The position numbers and the translations under genes are program-made. Shown here piece after piece: positions 46,711 through 57,250 of a stretch of 64,000 nt of DNA. A model generated the notes under the pieces. It was not told the DNA's origin, did no database searches, and worked only from the letters and a program-made list of their open reading frames with translations. The stretch spans positions 13,622,539-13,686,538 of the forward strand of contig CM069598.1 in assembly GCA_035771175.1 (NCBI GenBank), given 5' to 3'. Position 1 is the first letter of the stretch. Each line of letters begins with the position of its first letter. This DNA comes from Paratinospora sagittata. Lineage: Eukaryota; Streptophyta; Magnoliopsida; Ranunculales; Menispermaceae.

Positions 46711-48828
46711 AAAAAGAAAAGAAAAAGATATATGTAGTTATGCTCCACCTGCCAGTTATGGCCTTCACCTGATCAAGTGGTTTTTAAGAGGTTCTTTGAG
46801 CATGGAGCTCCTTATGTCCAATTTATGAAAGTGTTGCATTCCTCAATGGTCCATGTTATTGTTTCCTATCATACAATTTTTTCCTCTTAATTAGCCATTT
46901 GTCCTTTCTCACCTCTTCTTCACTTTAAAAAAAAAAAAAAAGTTCTAGTAGTAAACTTGCAAGGGTTAGTTTTACTAGAAAAAGTCCAAGCATTTTTCTT
47001 AAACCCATGTATTTTATTTTATTTTTTATTTTTTTGTCAAAGTTTCATTCTATTTCCATTAAATTTAAACTCTAAGAGAGTTCATCATACTAATAGATAA
47101 AGCAACATAATGAAGACCGATGCAAGCACAATAGTAAATATAAAAATTTATATGAAAACGGATAAAATTCGACAACAAAACAAAAAAAACCCTCACAATA
47201 AAAGATAAAACAACAGTACTACAAAAAGACAGTTTTTACAACAAGAGGTCAGAACCCTCGCAAAAACCCTTTTATTTACAAAAAAAAATCTCACAACTAA
47301 CTTGGTAAGAAACGAGGCACTACATAAAAATGCTATAGTTAAGGCTTTGATGGTAATGTGCGTAAGGATTTGTATTAAATGATTAAGAGCATTATCTTTC
47401 GCCAAGCTGACGCATTTTTCCTTGCACCCACGTATAAGCATCTTACGTAGACTTTTGATTTATATATTAAATCAACAATTTGGTTATAAAATAAATGCAT
47501 CTAAACCAATTCTTCCATGTCGTTGTTTATATGGTTATTGACCGAGAGACTTTAATGTACATTCACACGAAATGGTCACACTTTGGCCTATAAGAAAAAG
47601 TTGATTATCCTAGTTTTGGCATTATAAATTTTTTAATGTACATTCTCGAGACTAATCCACTCAATAATGGTGCTAAAGTGACTTATCTTGGTATAATTTT
47701 TACAAAGTGCTTTTGATATAAAAGTAATCTAAAATAATTTTAGAAGTGTTTAGTAACATTTGCTTTTCATACCAAACGGTAAAGAAAAGGCAATTTTTCC
47801 ACTTTTGCAAAAGTTGTACTATAAACATTGATAGACAAGAGTCATCAAAAGAGTAAAATCACTCCTTCATGTCAACATAGGTTGTTATATAAATCAGAAA
47901 AGAGTAAAAATTTAAAAAAAGAAAAGAAAAAGAAATAAAAGGTTTTATTCACAGCTCCAGTAGAGTAATGATTGCAGCAAATATGGTAAGAAAAGTTTCT
48001 TGAAGAAAGAGGAAAGTAACAATTCGGATCCTCCCCAATATTAATTATCTTGTGATACAACCTTGACCTCTGGTTCTCTCAGCTTTCGTTAAAAAAACAA
48101 GATCAAATCACTATGTTCAAAGTCAGATTTTCACACATTGTTTAATTAGGTAAAATTCATTATTCAAACTAAGATTACGTTTGCCGATTCCAAATCTTAG
48201 TTTGCCGATTCCAAGAGCTTTGCCAATTTCTAGACCCAATATAAAATCTCTGGCTTTGACTGAGTACCAATATGAACATAGACCCTATTAGTTGTGGATA
48301 TATACATATATTTTTGACTAAGTGAGAATTTTATTCAACTAAATCTCTATAGACGAGAGTACAATCTGCCTATAGATAAAAGATTATTCTTAACAATGCA
48401 GGACCAAAAATACAAAAAAACCATCAATATCATGCTTTTAGTGGATATCAGGCAGCAACGAAAAAGAGAGAACTGTCGACGAAGGAGGACTAGACGTGGA
48501 CGTGGAGGGGGGGAGCAGCTCATTCTGAATAAAGAGCCTGAAATGGACTTGCATTCCTCATCCACAAGAAATTAGCGAAAGCCAATATATATTTCTGTAA
48601 AGAGGGGAAAAAAATATTGGGCAATTCGGTAGGATGTCCCAAGTCTATTAATCAAAAGTTGTCTCAAATTACAGAATGATTAGTCTGTATGCTCAAGAGT
48701 TCTCAATTCACCAACACTCATGACTACGTTCAAAAGTGATCTAATACACTTAACCCAAAATCACTACTATAACCAAAGAAGACGGCAAACCCACAAGAGT
48801 GGAAAGATGCACAAAAATATATATGATA
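46711..48828. other. Intergenic, no gene recognised
   Basis: AT-rich sequence with poly(A)/poly(T) runs. Two stretches resemble the 3' tails of minus-strand LINEs: one after about 47029 (tttttgtcaaagtttcattc) and one after about 48315 (ttgactaagtgagaatttta). Neither has a recognisable RT or zf-RVT motif. Confidence 0.4.
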
Positions 48829-49015
48829 ATTTTTTTTTTTTTTTGACAAAACACAAGTATAATTATATTTAAGTATTTACAACCGGAACTCAATTACAAC
48901 AAACAAGACCCTCAATCTCGATACCAATCACTAGCTGAGAATCCTCAGACGAGCTTTAAATAAGCAACTAAACATGTTACCAACAACAAAATCTCCTCCG
49001 ACAAACTTATAACGT
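48829..49015 (-). mobile_element. 3' tail of an older LINE (LINE-5), target of LINE-4
   Basis: A poly(T) run (about 48830-48844) followed by LINE-like 3' UTR marks the end of a minus-strand LINE. Its sequence is interrupted at 49015 by LINE-4 and resumes at 55471-55570, where ccaaccaaaccgcctataatg resembles the zf-RVT region of LINE-1 near 1600. Only the last few hundred bases of LINE-5 exist. Confidence 0.6.
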
Positions 49016-49748
49016 GAATGACTGGACACTCGGACTCGGATTCCTCAGCCCCCATATCTCCATCATCATCTGAGGTCCAATCCTCATCGGACATCTCACC
49101 ATCATCCATCCGTCCAGTATAGCCCAAAAGTTTGTCTCTAAATGTTGGCAAGGGGGCGAACATCTCATTCCCCTCAGCATTCTCCTTGCATGCCTGAGTC
49201 TCCTCCACCATACTTAAGTCCGCCATCGGCGACAAATCCGCTTCCACTCCATCCACATTCATCTTAACTTTTTTGTTACTTCGTTCAAGCAAATCAGTTT
49301 CCCTTTCAGGAAAAGGAGCAGTGTTGCCTTCTTCTTCCTGGCCTCCAGCCTTGTTAGCACTCAAAACACCACTGTCATCTCCCATCATATCTTTCCGAGG
49401 AATCTCTCCCTGAATCTCTCTCAACTGATCGGAACCACCTCCCGATTCACCGTTCTTGTCCGAAATCACGATCACCGCAGCCGCCTTCGCACGATTCCTC
49501 GCCGCATCCAATCTCGTCCTCGGACTCACCGCTGCCGCCGCCTCCTCCTCTGCACCACCACTACCACCGCCGCCGGCAACAACCGCCACCTGGTTTCTCG
49601 CCGCTTCCTTCGCGACTGCAGCTCTAGTTCTGATGTAGTTTCCGACCAAGGGCTCCGATTTCCTCCTTCCGCCTCGACCCCGCGGTTTCCGCGGCTGATC
49701 TACGACCGGAGCACGGCCTCGACGTACTCCGCTACGCAGTTCACGCAT
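49016..49748 (-). pseudogene. LINE-4 ORF1, N-terminal part (inverted)
   Basis: Minus strand from MRELRSGVRRGR at 49748. It encodes about 244 residues: a basic N-terminus, Ala/Gly-rich and Glu-rich stretches, FAPLPTFRDKLLG and an acidic end (EESESECPVI). These are the usual low-complexity N-terminal regions of plant LINE ORF1 ahead of DUF4283. The frame continues into flanking DNA (to 48945), which is chance. Separated by inversion from its C-terminal part, it cannot give a normal ORF1 protein. Confidence 0.8.
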
Positions 49749-49773
49749 TCTTCGCCCATGCAATCCTTCAAAT

Positions 49774-51220
49774 ATCAAAGGAGGAGAAGAGGCGCTTACG
49801 TCGCCCATGGAGACAGACACTTATTATCAAATTGTTGGGCAGAACAATTGGATTTCCATTCCTGTTACGTAAGATTAAGGCCTTATGGCGTCCGAAGGCT
49901 CCTATTGAATTAGTTGCTATTGATCAAGATTATTTTCTTGTCAAGTTTGCCTCCAAGGAGGATTATGAGTATGCAAAATTTGAGGGCCCATGGATGATCT
50001 TTGATCACTATCTGACAGTGCGGCAATGGCATCCTAATTTTGACCCGGGGCAGGAGAACATGGATAGATTGTTGGTGTGGGTGCGAATCCCTTGTCTCCC
50101 AATTGAATACTATGACTATGACTTCCTCATGAAAGTAGGGGCGCGTATTGGTCGTCCGGTGAAGATTGATGATGCAACAAGCACCGTCTCTAGGGGGAAG
50201 TTCCCGCGTATATGTGTGGAGGTAGATATAACCAAGCCACTTCTATCTAAATTCATTTTGCGACGTCGGGTTCGACGGATTGAATACGAGGGGATCCATT
50301 TAATTTGCTTTGATTGTGGATGTTATGGGCATCGGAAAGATGCGTGTCCAAAAAATGAGGGCCAAGAGACGCCTCATCACGGTGGACCGGCGGAAGTGCT
50401 GGCCGGAGATGTTAGAGATGTGGTCGGAGTTCAAGCTAGGCCGGCTGAGCCTCCGGTGAATCAGGAAATAACCGAAAGTTATGGGCCATGGATGTTGGCT
50501 TCTAGAAGATCTCGTAGAGGTATGACCAAAACTGAAAATGGAAAGAGTGGGAGAGCTGGACGTGATCCTCGGGATATGCCACTGATTGGTGCTAAACAAA
50601 ATGCTAGTTTTCAGCAACATATTTCTCGGTATGCGGCATTAGCGGTTGAGGATAAGCCTGAGGAAAATATTGATAGTGATCAACGCGATGGGCCGCATCT
50701 TGATAAGGATATTGGCGTGCACATGGGCTCAGGGATATCACTTAAAGAATATGTCAAGAGTAAAGGGAGAAGGCCCAATATGCAAATAAATACTAAGGAA
50801 GTGGATAATGGCCCAAACACTCAAGTGGCTGTAGAGACCAGCAATGCGGTTCGAATAAAGAAGAATTTACTGACTCGTGACATCACTTCTATCTCTTCTC
50901 AGTCCAAGCAAGCTGCCGCTGCGGAGGAACATATTGTGGTGCGTGGGTCCAATAGAGGTCAACTGATTTCCCGATCGGTGGTCTCTCATCCCCAGCATCA
51001 GGTTGAGAACATGGAGGGTATTCATCCTACAATTAATTTGATACCAGAACATCATCAAGACCCTCTTATTGTGGTGGATTCTGGGCATGTTCCTGCTATT
51101 GGTAAGCGGGAACTTGGTGGAACAAAAGCTAATCTGGTGGGAGTGCATAACGAAGCTCCTAGTGACAAGGATGAATCCCTTGGGAGGATGGATATTGTTG
51201 ATGGAGGGTTCTCCTCTTAA
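49774..51220 (+). pseudogene. LINE-4 ORF1, C-terminal part (DUF4283 and zinc knuckle)
   Basis: The plus-strand frame is open from ISKEEKRRLRRPW (about 49774); the first in-frame ATG is at 49832. It carries the DUF4283 RNA-binding-like domain (LLGRTIGF ... GPWMIFDHYLTVRQW, about 49824-50150) and a CX2CX4HX4C zinc knuckle (CFDCGCYGHRKDAC, about 50310-50350), followed by a long variable tail. In related LINEs ORF1p binds element RNA. It ends eight bases before the ORF2 frame begins. The N-terminal third is inverted upstream. Confidence 0.85.
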
Positions 51221-51282
51221 AGCCGTGCTTGTCAATTTTTTGGTCTTCGGTAGGGGTGGGTAGCCTATCTTATCTTGTTTTT

Positions 51283-54200
51283 ATGGATTTTATGATCTGG
51301 AATTGTCAAGGGGCGGCTTCGAAGGAGTTCCACCGTTCCCTGAAAGACCTGCTTAAGATGCATAAACCAGGCATATTGGGGTTGTTAGAGCCCAAAGTGA
51401 GTGGATCTCAGGCAGATTTTCTCTGTAAAAAGCTGGGTTTTGATGAATGGGTCCGGGTAGAATCATTGGGTTTCAGTGGTGGTATTTGGGTGTTTTGGCA
51501 TAGTTCTTGTCAAATAAATATTATTGCTACTCATCCCCAGTTTATCCATATGAGGGTTCGGGATAGTAGTATGCATCAGTGGTTGTTATCTGTTGTTTAT
51601 GGTAGTCCTACAGCTAGCTTGAAGAAGCTGTTATGGAGGGATCTTAATAAGAATGTTTTTGATATGAGTGAGCCTTGGATTATTGCGGGTGATTTTAATG
51701 CGGTGGTATGTTCCGAAGAAGTTAGTAGTGGGAATGCTGTGGCTCATCATGGCAGCTCTGGTTTTGGGGATTGGATTTTTGATCATGATTTGCTGGACAT
51801 GGGATTTTTCGGACAAGCCTATACTTGGAGTAGGGGTATAGGGGATCAGTTTAAGGGAGCTCGCCTGGATAGAGTTTTATGTAATTTAGCTTGGAGGCAT
51901 ATGTTTGAGGACGCTAGAGTGATTCACCTTCCTAAACATCACTCCGACCATGTTCCTATCTTGGTTCGTTTAAAGGGTTCAAGTGCCACTGTGAGGCCAA
52001 CGCGGTTTAAATTTCAGGCAGCTTGGCTGACTCATCCGGGATTTTACAATGTCATTAAGGAGAATTGGAGTAGTGACCGATCTTTGGACACAAATAATCG
52101 GCATATAGCCTCGGTTCTTACTTCATGGAATAGTATCGAGTTTGGGAGTATTTCTAGGAGGAAGAAGAGGCTCTGGGCGAGACTTGCAGGCATTCAACGT
52201 GTCTTATCTAAACACCCTACACACCGTATTCATCTTTTGGAGTCTAAGCTTAAGAAGGAGCTGGACCTTGTTCTGTATCAAGAAGAACTTTCGTGGTTTC
52301 AGAAATCTAGAGCCGACTGGATCCTTTCGGGTGACCGCAATACCAAGTTCTATCACGCTACTACAGTCATTCGTCGGAGCAGGAATGTCATTGAGAGGTT
52401 AAAAGGTGCAGATGGAAATTGGGTTTCAGATTCAGCTCAGTTGAAGCATCTAATTCAAGATTTTTATACCAGGTTATTTTCAAAAGAACCTTGCGGGGAT
52501 ATGTCTGATTTTCCTAAAGGGGGTTTTCCAATTCTAGATGGTGCTGTCATGGCAAGGATTCATCAGCCCTTTGAGATTGAAGAGATTCGTCAGGCTTTAT
52601 TTGATATGGCTCCCTTCAAAGCGCCAGGCCCGGATGGTATTCATGCAGGCTTTTATCAACGCCTCTGGCCTACAGTGGGGCCTTCTGTCTACAAGCTTGT
52701 TCAAGACTTTTGGGTGTCAGGAAAGCTTCCAGATGGGGTCAATGATACTCTGTTGGTATTAGTACCGAAGGTTCAGCATCTTGAATTATTGACCCAGCTT
52801 AGACCTATAAGTCTCTGCAACGTGAGCTATAAACTGATTACAAAAGCTATGACAAATAGGCTAAAGATGATCCTCCCTAGTCTTGTTTCTCCCAACCAAA
52901 GCAGCTTTGTTCCTGGTCGCCAAATTACAGATAATGTCATTGTGTATCAAGAAGTACTTCATTCAATGAGAACTAAGAAGAGTGGTGTATCTCATATGGC
53001 AATTAAGATTGATCTTGAAAAGGCCTATGATCGATTATCTTGGGATTTTATTGAAGACTCGTTGAAGGAGATTGGTCTTGGTGATGGGTGGATCCGAAAT
53101 GTGATGCATTGTGTCTCTTCCTCTAGGATGTCGATTGTCTGGAATGGGGATCTTTTGGATTGTTTCTCTCCTGAGCGCGGAGTTCGGCAAGGGGATGCAA
53201 TTTCGCCTTATCTTTTTGTTCTGTGTATTGAAAGATTGGGTCATTTGATTAATGGGGCTGTGGAGCGAAAGGAATGGAAACCCATACAGCTTTCTCGTAA
53301 TGGTCCTTCTATCTCCCACCTTTTCTTTGCAGATGATATGGTTTTGTTTGCGGAAGCATCTACAGAGCAGATAAAGGTTATTATGAAGTGCCTGGATTTA
53401 TTTTGTGCATGCTCGGGCCAAAGAGTTAACTACCAGAAATCTCATATATTTGTATCTCACAATGTGGAGCTTGCGGTGGCTCAAGACATATCTACTATCT
53501 CTGGTATTCCCCTTACGGACAACTTGGGTCGGTATCTTGGTGCTCCCTCCATCCATGGGAGGGTCCGACCTGCTGACTTTCAGTACATCATTGAGAGAGT
53601 GACTACTCGATTGGAGGGGTGGAAGACAAAATTCTTGTCCTTTGCGGGTAGATTGGTTCTAGTTAAATCGGTGCTTAATTCTATTCCCATGTACATCATG
53701 CAGACTATGGTGTTACCAATAGGGGTGTGTAATACCATTGATAAATTAGTTCGACGTTTTCTATGGGGAGGGTCTAATGAGAAGCAGGGCGTCAACCTCA
53801 TTAAGTGGGAAATCATCATCAAACCTATGGAGGACGGTGGTCTTGGCATTAAGAGTATGGCTTCTATGAACTTGGCTCTTTTGGCCAAATTGGGATGGAG
53901 ACTAATTACAGATAAGAATAGCTTTTGGGCCAGAGTTGTTTCCATGAAGTATCTGCATCGGGAAGCTACTATTGATAGGTTGCAGCCTAAGAATGGGGCT
54001 TCCAATGCGTGGCGGGGCATTGTTAAAGCCTCGCCGATTTTACGTAGCGGAGTGCGGGCTCTAGTTCGTAATGGTAATGACACTCTTTTTTGGCTTGATA
54101 CATGGGTAGGTGAGGTGGCCTTAATCAATATGAAAATGCGGGATTTGAGTTTGGTGGAGATGTATAGGCCTGTCTCAAGCTATTGGGTGAAGGGCTCAGG

Positions 54201-55410
54201 GTGGGACTGGAATGCTCTATCAGGTTTACTTCCTTTTGAGGTTGAAAATAAACTTGCTGCTGTGCTCTTATGGGATGAAGAGGAGGTTGCAGATGGCATA
54301 TGTTGGGGAGCTTCTAAGAGTGGCACTTTAACGGTGAACTCTGCTTATACTATTTCTACTGGCACTCTTATGGGAGATCCTAATTCCCTTTGGAGGACGA
54401 TTTGGAAGCTTAAAGTTCCTCAAAGATGCAAGACTTTTTTGTGGATGGTTGCACATCGAAAGATCATGTGCAATGCTGAGCGGATGAAAAGGGGTTTCAC
54501 CATGGCGTCTGACTGTATTGAATGTGTGGGATGTATCGAGGATGTTGATCATATTTTTCGAAATTGCTCTAGAGCCGTGCAATTATGGAAGCGTCTATTG
54601 CAGCCAGTCGAGTATCATCTTCAGAGCAATTTGGATTTCCAAAGCTGGCTTGCTCATAATCTTGCTGGCGTTAATGATTGTAATGTTGACTATGACTGGG
54701 CTTCCTACTTTACAGTTGCCGTGTGGGCTCTTTGGAAATGGAGGAATGATTTAACATTTCGTAATCTTCGTTTTCACTTCGAGTATAGCATGGCTTGGCT
54801 TAAAGGGAAAGTGGCTGAAATTATTTATGCTTTTCGAGCCAAAGTGGCGGTCCATGATGGTGGACTGATAGAGAGGGTGAAGATGGTAGGCTGGTGTGCT
54901 CCCAACCACGGTTGGACTAAGCTTAATACTGATGGATGTCTTAAGAATGCTTCATTGCGAGCAGGGGGTGGCGGTCTTCTCCGTGACTATCGTGGTATGT
55001 GGTTGAAGGGGTTTGTGGCTAATATTGGTTCTTGTACTGCAACTGAAGCTGAATTATGGGCTGCTGTTCATGGCTTACGTCTTGCTTGGGAGGAGGGCCA
55101 TCGTTCTATAGTTTTCGAAACAGATTCGGCTATGGTGGCTGGTTGGTTAAAAGGCAACAGTATGCCGCAGCTTAGCCTTTCCAACTTGGTAAATGAGTGT
55201 AGAAGACTCCTTCAGAGAGATTGGATAGTTCAAGTTGAGCACATTTACAGAGAAGGTAATAGAGCAGCAGACTATTTGGCTACTGAGGCTTTGAAGTTCA
55301 ATCGGGGAGTGTGTATCCTGTCTTCCCCTCCCCGTGGGTTATTCAATATTTTGAGGGAAGATGCAACTGGGGTTACTTGGCCTAGGAGAGTCCGAGATGT
55401 AGTGTGCTAG
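51283..55410 (+). CDS. LINE-4 ORF2: endonuclease, reverse transcriptase, RNase H (intact)
   Basis: Uninterrupted frame. The start at 51283 (MDFMIWNCQGA) is preferred over the in-frame ATG at 51229 because it begins the endonuclease fold; product 1375 aa (1393 from 51229). Endonuclease: N and E of WNCQG and LLEPK, GDFNAV, and SDH (HHSDHVP) near its end. RT: 'APGPDGIHAGFY', 'LRPISLCN', 'KIDLEKAYDRL', 'GVRQGDAISP', catalytic FADD (about 53329). Then zf-RVT (CKTFLWMVAHRK, about 54430) and a C-terminal RNase H (TDGCLKN, TEAELWAAVHGL, ETDSAMV, HIYREGNRAADYLA). All catalytic positions look intact, so it may encode active enzyme although ORF1 is disrupted. Confidence 0.93.
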   Translation: MDFMIWNCQGAASKEFHRSLKDLLKMHKPGILGLLEPKVSGSQADFLCKKLGFDEWVRVESLGFSGGIWVFWHSSCQINIIATHPQFIHMRVRDSSMHQWLLSVVYGSPTASLKKLLWRDLNKNVFDMSEPWIIAGDFNAVVCSEEVSSGNAVAHHGSSGFGDWIFDHDLLDMGFFGQAYTWSRGIGDQFKGARLDRVLCNLAWRHMFEDARVIHLPKHHSDHVPILVRLKGSSATVRPTRFKFQAAWLTHPGFYNVIKENWSSDRSLDTNNRHIASVLTSWNSIEFGSISRRKKRLWARLAGIQRVLSKHPTHRIHLLESKLKKELDLVLYQEELSWFQKSRADWILSGDRNTKFYHATTVIRRSRNVIERLKGADGNWVSDSAQLKHLIQDFYTRLFSKEPCGDMSDFPKGGFPILDGAVMARIHQPFEIEEIRQALFDMAPFKAPGPDGIHAGFYQRLWPTVGPSVYKLVQDFWVSGKLPDGVNDTLLVLVPKVQHLELLTQLRPISLCNVSYKLITKAMTNRLKMILPSLVSPNQSSFVPGRQITDNVIVYQEVLHSMRTKKSGVSHMAIKIDLEKAYDRLSWDFIEDSLKEIGLGDGWIRNVMHCVSSSRMSIVWNGDLLDCFSPERGVRQGDAISPYLFVLCIERLGHLINGAVERKEWKPIQLSRNGPSISHLFFADDMVLFAEASTEQIKVIMKCLDLFCACSGQRVNYQKSHIFVSHNVELAVAQDISTISGIPLTDNLGRYLGAPSIHGRVRPADFQYIIERVTTRLEGWKTKFLSFAGRLVLVKSVLNSIPMYIMQTMVLPIGVCNTIDKLVRRFLWGGSNEKQGVNLIKWEIIIKPMEDGGLGIKSMASMNLALLAKLGWRLITDKNSFWARVVSMKYLHREATIDRLQPKNGASNAWRGIVKASPILRSGVRALVRNGNDTLFWLDTWVGEVALINMKMRDLSLVEMYRPVSSYWVKGSGWDWNALSGLLPFEVENKLAAVLLWDEEEVADGICWGASKSGTLTVNSAYTISTGTLMGDPNSLWRTIWKLKVPQRCKTFLWMVAHRKIMCNAERMKRGFTMASDCIECVGCIEDVDHIFRNCSRAVQLWKRLLQPVEYHLQSNLDFQSWLAHNLAGVNDCNVDYDWASYFTVAVWALWKWRNDLTFRNLRFHFEYSMAWLKGKVAEIIYAFRAKVAVHDGGLIERVKMVGWCAPNHGWTKLNTDGCLKNASLRAGGGGLLRDYRGMWLKGFVANIGSCTATEAELWAAVHGLRLAWEEGHRSIVFETDSAMVAGWLKGNSMPQLSLSNLVNECRRLLQRDWIVQVEHIYREGNRAADYLATEALKFNRGVCILSSPPRGLFNILREDATGVTWPRRVRDVVC

Positions 55411-55470
55411 TTGTTCTTACTGGGTATTCCCCCTCTTTTCTTTCCAAAAAAAAAGACAAACTTATAACGT

Positions 55471-55570
55471 CCTTAGCCATATTTTCAAAAATCCTCCTAT
55501 TTCTTTCCAACCAAACCGCCTATAATGTGGCAAACGTGATAATTCTCCCCATGTCTACTGATCTCTTAAA
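55471..55570 (-). mobile_element. LINE-5 continuation
   Basis: The part of LINE-5 beyond the LINE-4 insertion, truncated after about 100 bp. AT-rich flanks (aaaatatatat-like at 48817 and 55588) could be its target duplication, but they are too simple to prove it. Confidence 0.5.
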
Positions 55571-56914
55571 GTATATGACATGCTGTTTAAAATATATATA
55601 TATATATAAATATATGGGTAAAGGTAAGTCGAAGTAAAGAACTTGGAATAAAGTTAGAAGGGTCGAATAAAATAAACATAAAAACCTAAAAATATAGGGA
55701 ATGTGAACAAAGCTGAAAATTAGTGAAATATAGAATTAATATTTTACCTCTATTGATAATGCAATTATATTTTTAAAAATAAAAATAAAATTTTTAGGGA
55801 AATTAGATACGTAGGAAACAAAGTTTCACCATCAACTATCTAAATATTCTGATTTGTTTTTTTTTTTAAAATTTATTCTAAGCCCTGAGATATTATTTTC
55901 GCTGAATCTTCGAGAAAATGTGGATTCCTGCAACGAGGGTATATGCATTTCCACCTATAGAACCAAAATCTCTTGTGGACCTTTCATGGAGTAAACCCGA
56001 ACCGACACTCCTACGGCTACAGCCATGGTGTTGTTCATTCCTTACCCATTCTACTTCCAAAAGGGTTGCCATTACTCCCATTTCTGATTAACGATATGGG
56101 CCAAGGCAGCTATAACTACTGTAATATATCTCTTCACCTTTCTTGTTTTTTTCTAATAAGAGGTTGATTTTGATTATTTCCATGCCTTTGATGCTGTGCA
56201 GTCATGAATTATTTCATTTTTCATATTCTCTTTTACTATTACTATTGTAATTATCTTTACCCACATGAGAAGGAAAACTAAATTCTTATTTTTTTCTAAG
56301 TTATTACGTGGAGAAAATTGGATGTTAAATCCATATATGTTATGTTGTGAAACAAGTCTTTATGTTATTGCCAATCCTTGAAATTTTTTAACACTAGAAC
56401 TAAAGGCATTTTAGGGACAAGGATATGAAGATACACAACAGAATGATATTGTGGGTGCTGCTGCAAAATGGTTTTGCAGAGGTAAAAGGGTAAATACATG
56501 GATGAAAGGCTTGAAAATTTTTGGTTACATATAAGGCCCCGTTTGGCATGTGATTTAAAAACTATTTTTAAAAATAAGTTTTTAAATAGTTGTTTTTAAA
56601 GTTCATTTTTAGAAAACATGGAAAACAACTTTTTGTAATATTCTTGTTTTCTTGACAAATTTCAAAGTTCAATTTCAAAATAGTTTTTGAGTTTTCTGAA
56701 AATGGTTAAACCAAACAAGTTTTCAAGGAGTCTTGAATTTAAAAATAACAGTTTTTAAATTGCATGAACAGAACTTAAATATTTTAATTATATTCAGAGA
56801 TTGAGTTGGTGGTATCTCTAGAAATCAGGCCGAGCTCTTCTCTCACTTGCAATTACACTGCAATCAAAAGATAAGTGTAGTTAGTTAGCCTAAATGAAAG
56901 ACCTTGGAGAGGGC
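55571..56914. other. Intergenic with a small unidentified open frame and a MITE-like element
   Basis: At 55918-56091 (plus) a 57-codon frame starts MWIPATRVYAFPPIEP and contains SLVDLSWSKPEP. It has a less biased composition than its surroundings, but I recognise no family; an exon relic is possible. At about 56533-56775 an AT-rich segment starts ggccccgtttggcatg and has a partial inverted copy near its end, a MITE-like signature. Nothing else is recognised. Confidence 0.35.
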
Positions 56915-57058
56915 AAGGGACAGTTAATTTCCTATCAGATCTTCAGTTTCTTCCTTGTAATTTGAATGCGGACTTAGTCCTCAATAGAACGGAGTGAAGG
57001 AAGATGATTCATGTAGCCGACCCCATGTAGTTGAGAAAAGGCTTAGCTGAGTTGAGTA
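56915..57058 (+). mobile_element. 3' end of an RTE-type LINE
   Basis: The block caatagaacggagtgaagg, then gattcatgtagccgacccc and tgagaaaaggcttagctgag is the conserved 3' end of plant RTE LINEs, ending in a gttgag-type tail instead of poly(A). No ORF is present. Confidence 0.6.
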
Positions 57059-57114
57059 TATATAATAGTTTAGGAGATTTGGAATATACAATTATGAGGG
57101 GAGGGGATGAAACA

Positions 57115-57172
57115 GTCTTCTATCAACCCTCTACTAATGCAATACTTTCTTTATTTGCATAACAGAACATTT
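57115..57172 (-). pseudogene. C-terminal remnant of another SRK
   Basis: The minus strand reads EKMFCYANKESIALVEG then stop, aligning with the end of SRK-D/E ([17 protein letters not shown]). It lies just downstream of the SRK-E stop codon (57251), so a diverged extra copy once ended here. Nothing further of it remains. Confidence 0.7.
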
Positions 57173-57250
57173 TCTCAGAATATACAATTCTGAGAAAATA
57201 GATTCATCAGTTTCAAGAAAATTAACTAAAGGGGTCAAAAAATAATACTC

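Larger units (their letters stand above)
49016..55454 (+). mobile_element. Nearly full-length L1-type LINE (LINE-4) with 5' inversion
   Basis: 6.4 kb, ending in A9 (55446-55454), flanked by a perfect 16-bp duplication GACAAACTTATAACGT (49000-49015 and 55455-55470). From about 49770 to the tail the element is plus strand with the rest of ORF1 and an intact ORF2. The first ~750 bp (49016-49770) are the 5' end of the same element in reverse orientation. The inverted part ends at 49016 in ...ECPVI, and the plus part begins ISKEEKRRLRRPWRQT, which is the expected continuation. This is the structure left by twin priming. The perfect target duplication and open ORF2 indicate recent insertion. Confidence 0.93.

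Noticed and set aside
47193..48060. Hydrophobic minus-strand frames in the 47-48 kb gap
   Set aside because: They are translations of AT-rich low-complexity sequence without motifs.
48945..49820. A separate minus-strand host gene with Gly/Ala-rich protein
   Set aside because: Its sequence is the N-terminal part of LINE ORF1 inverted by twin priming, and its ends run into flanking DNA.
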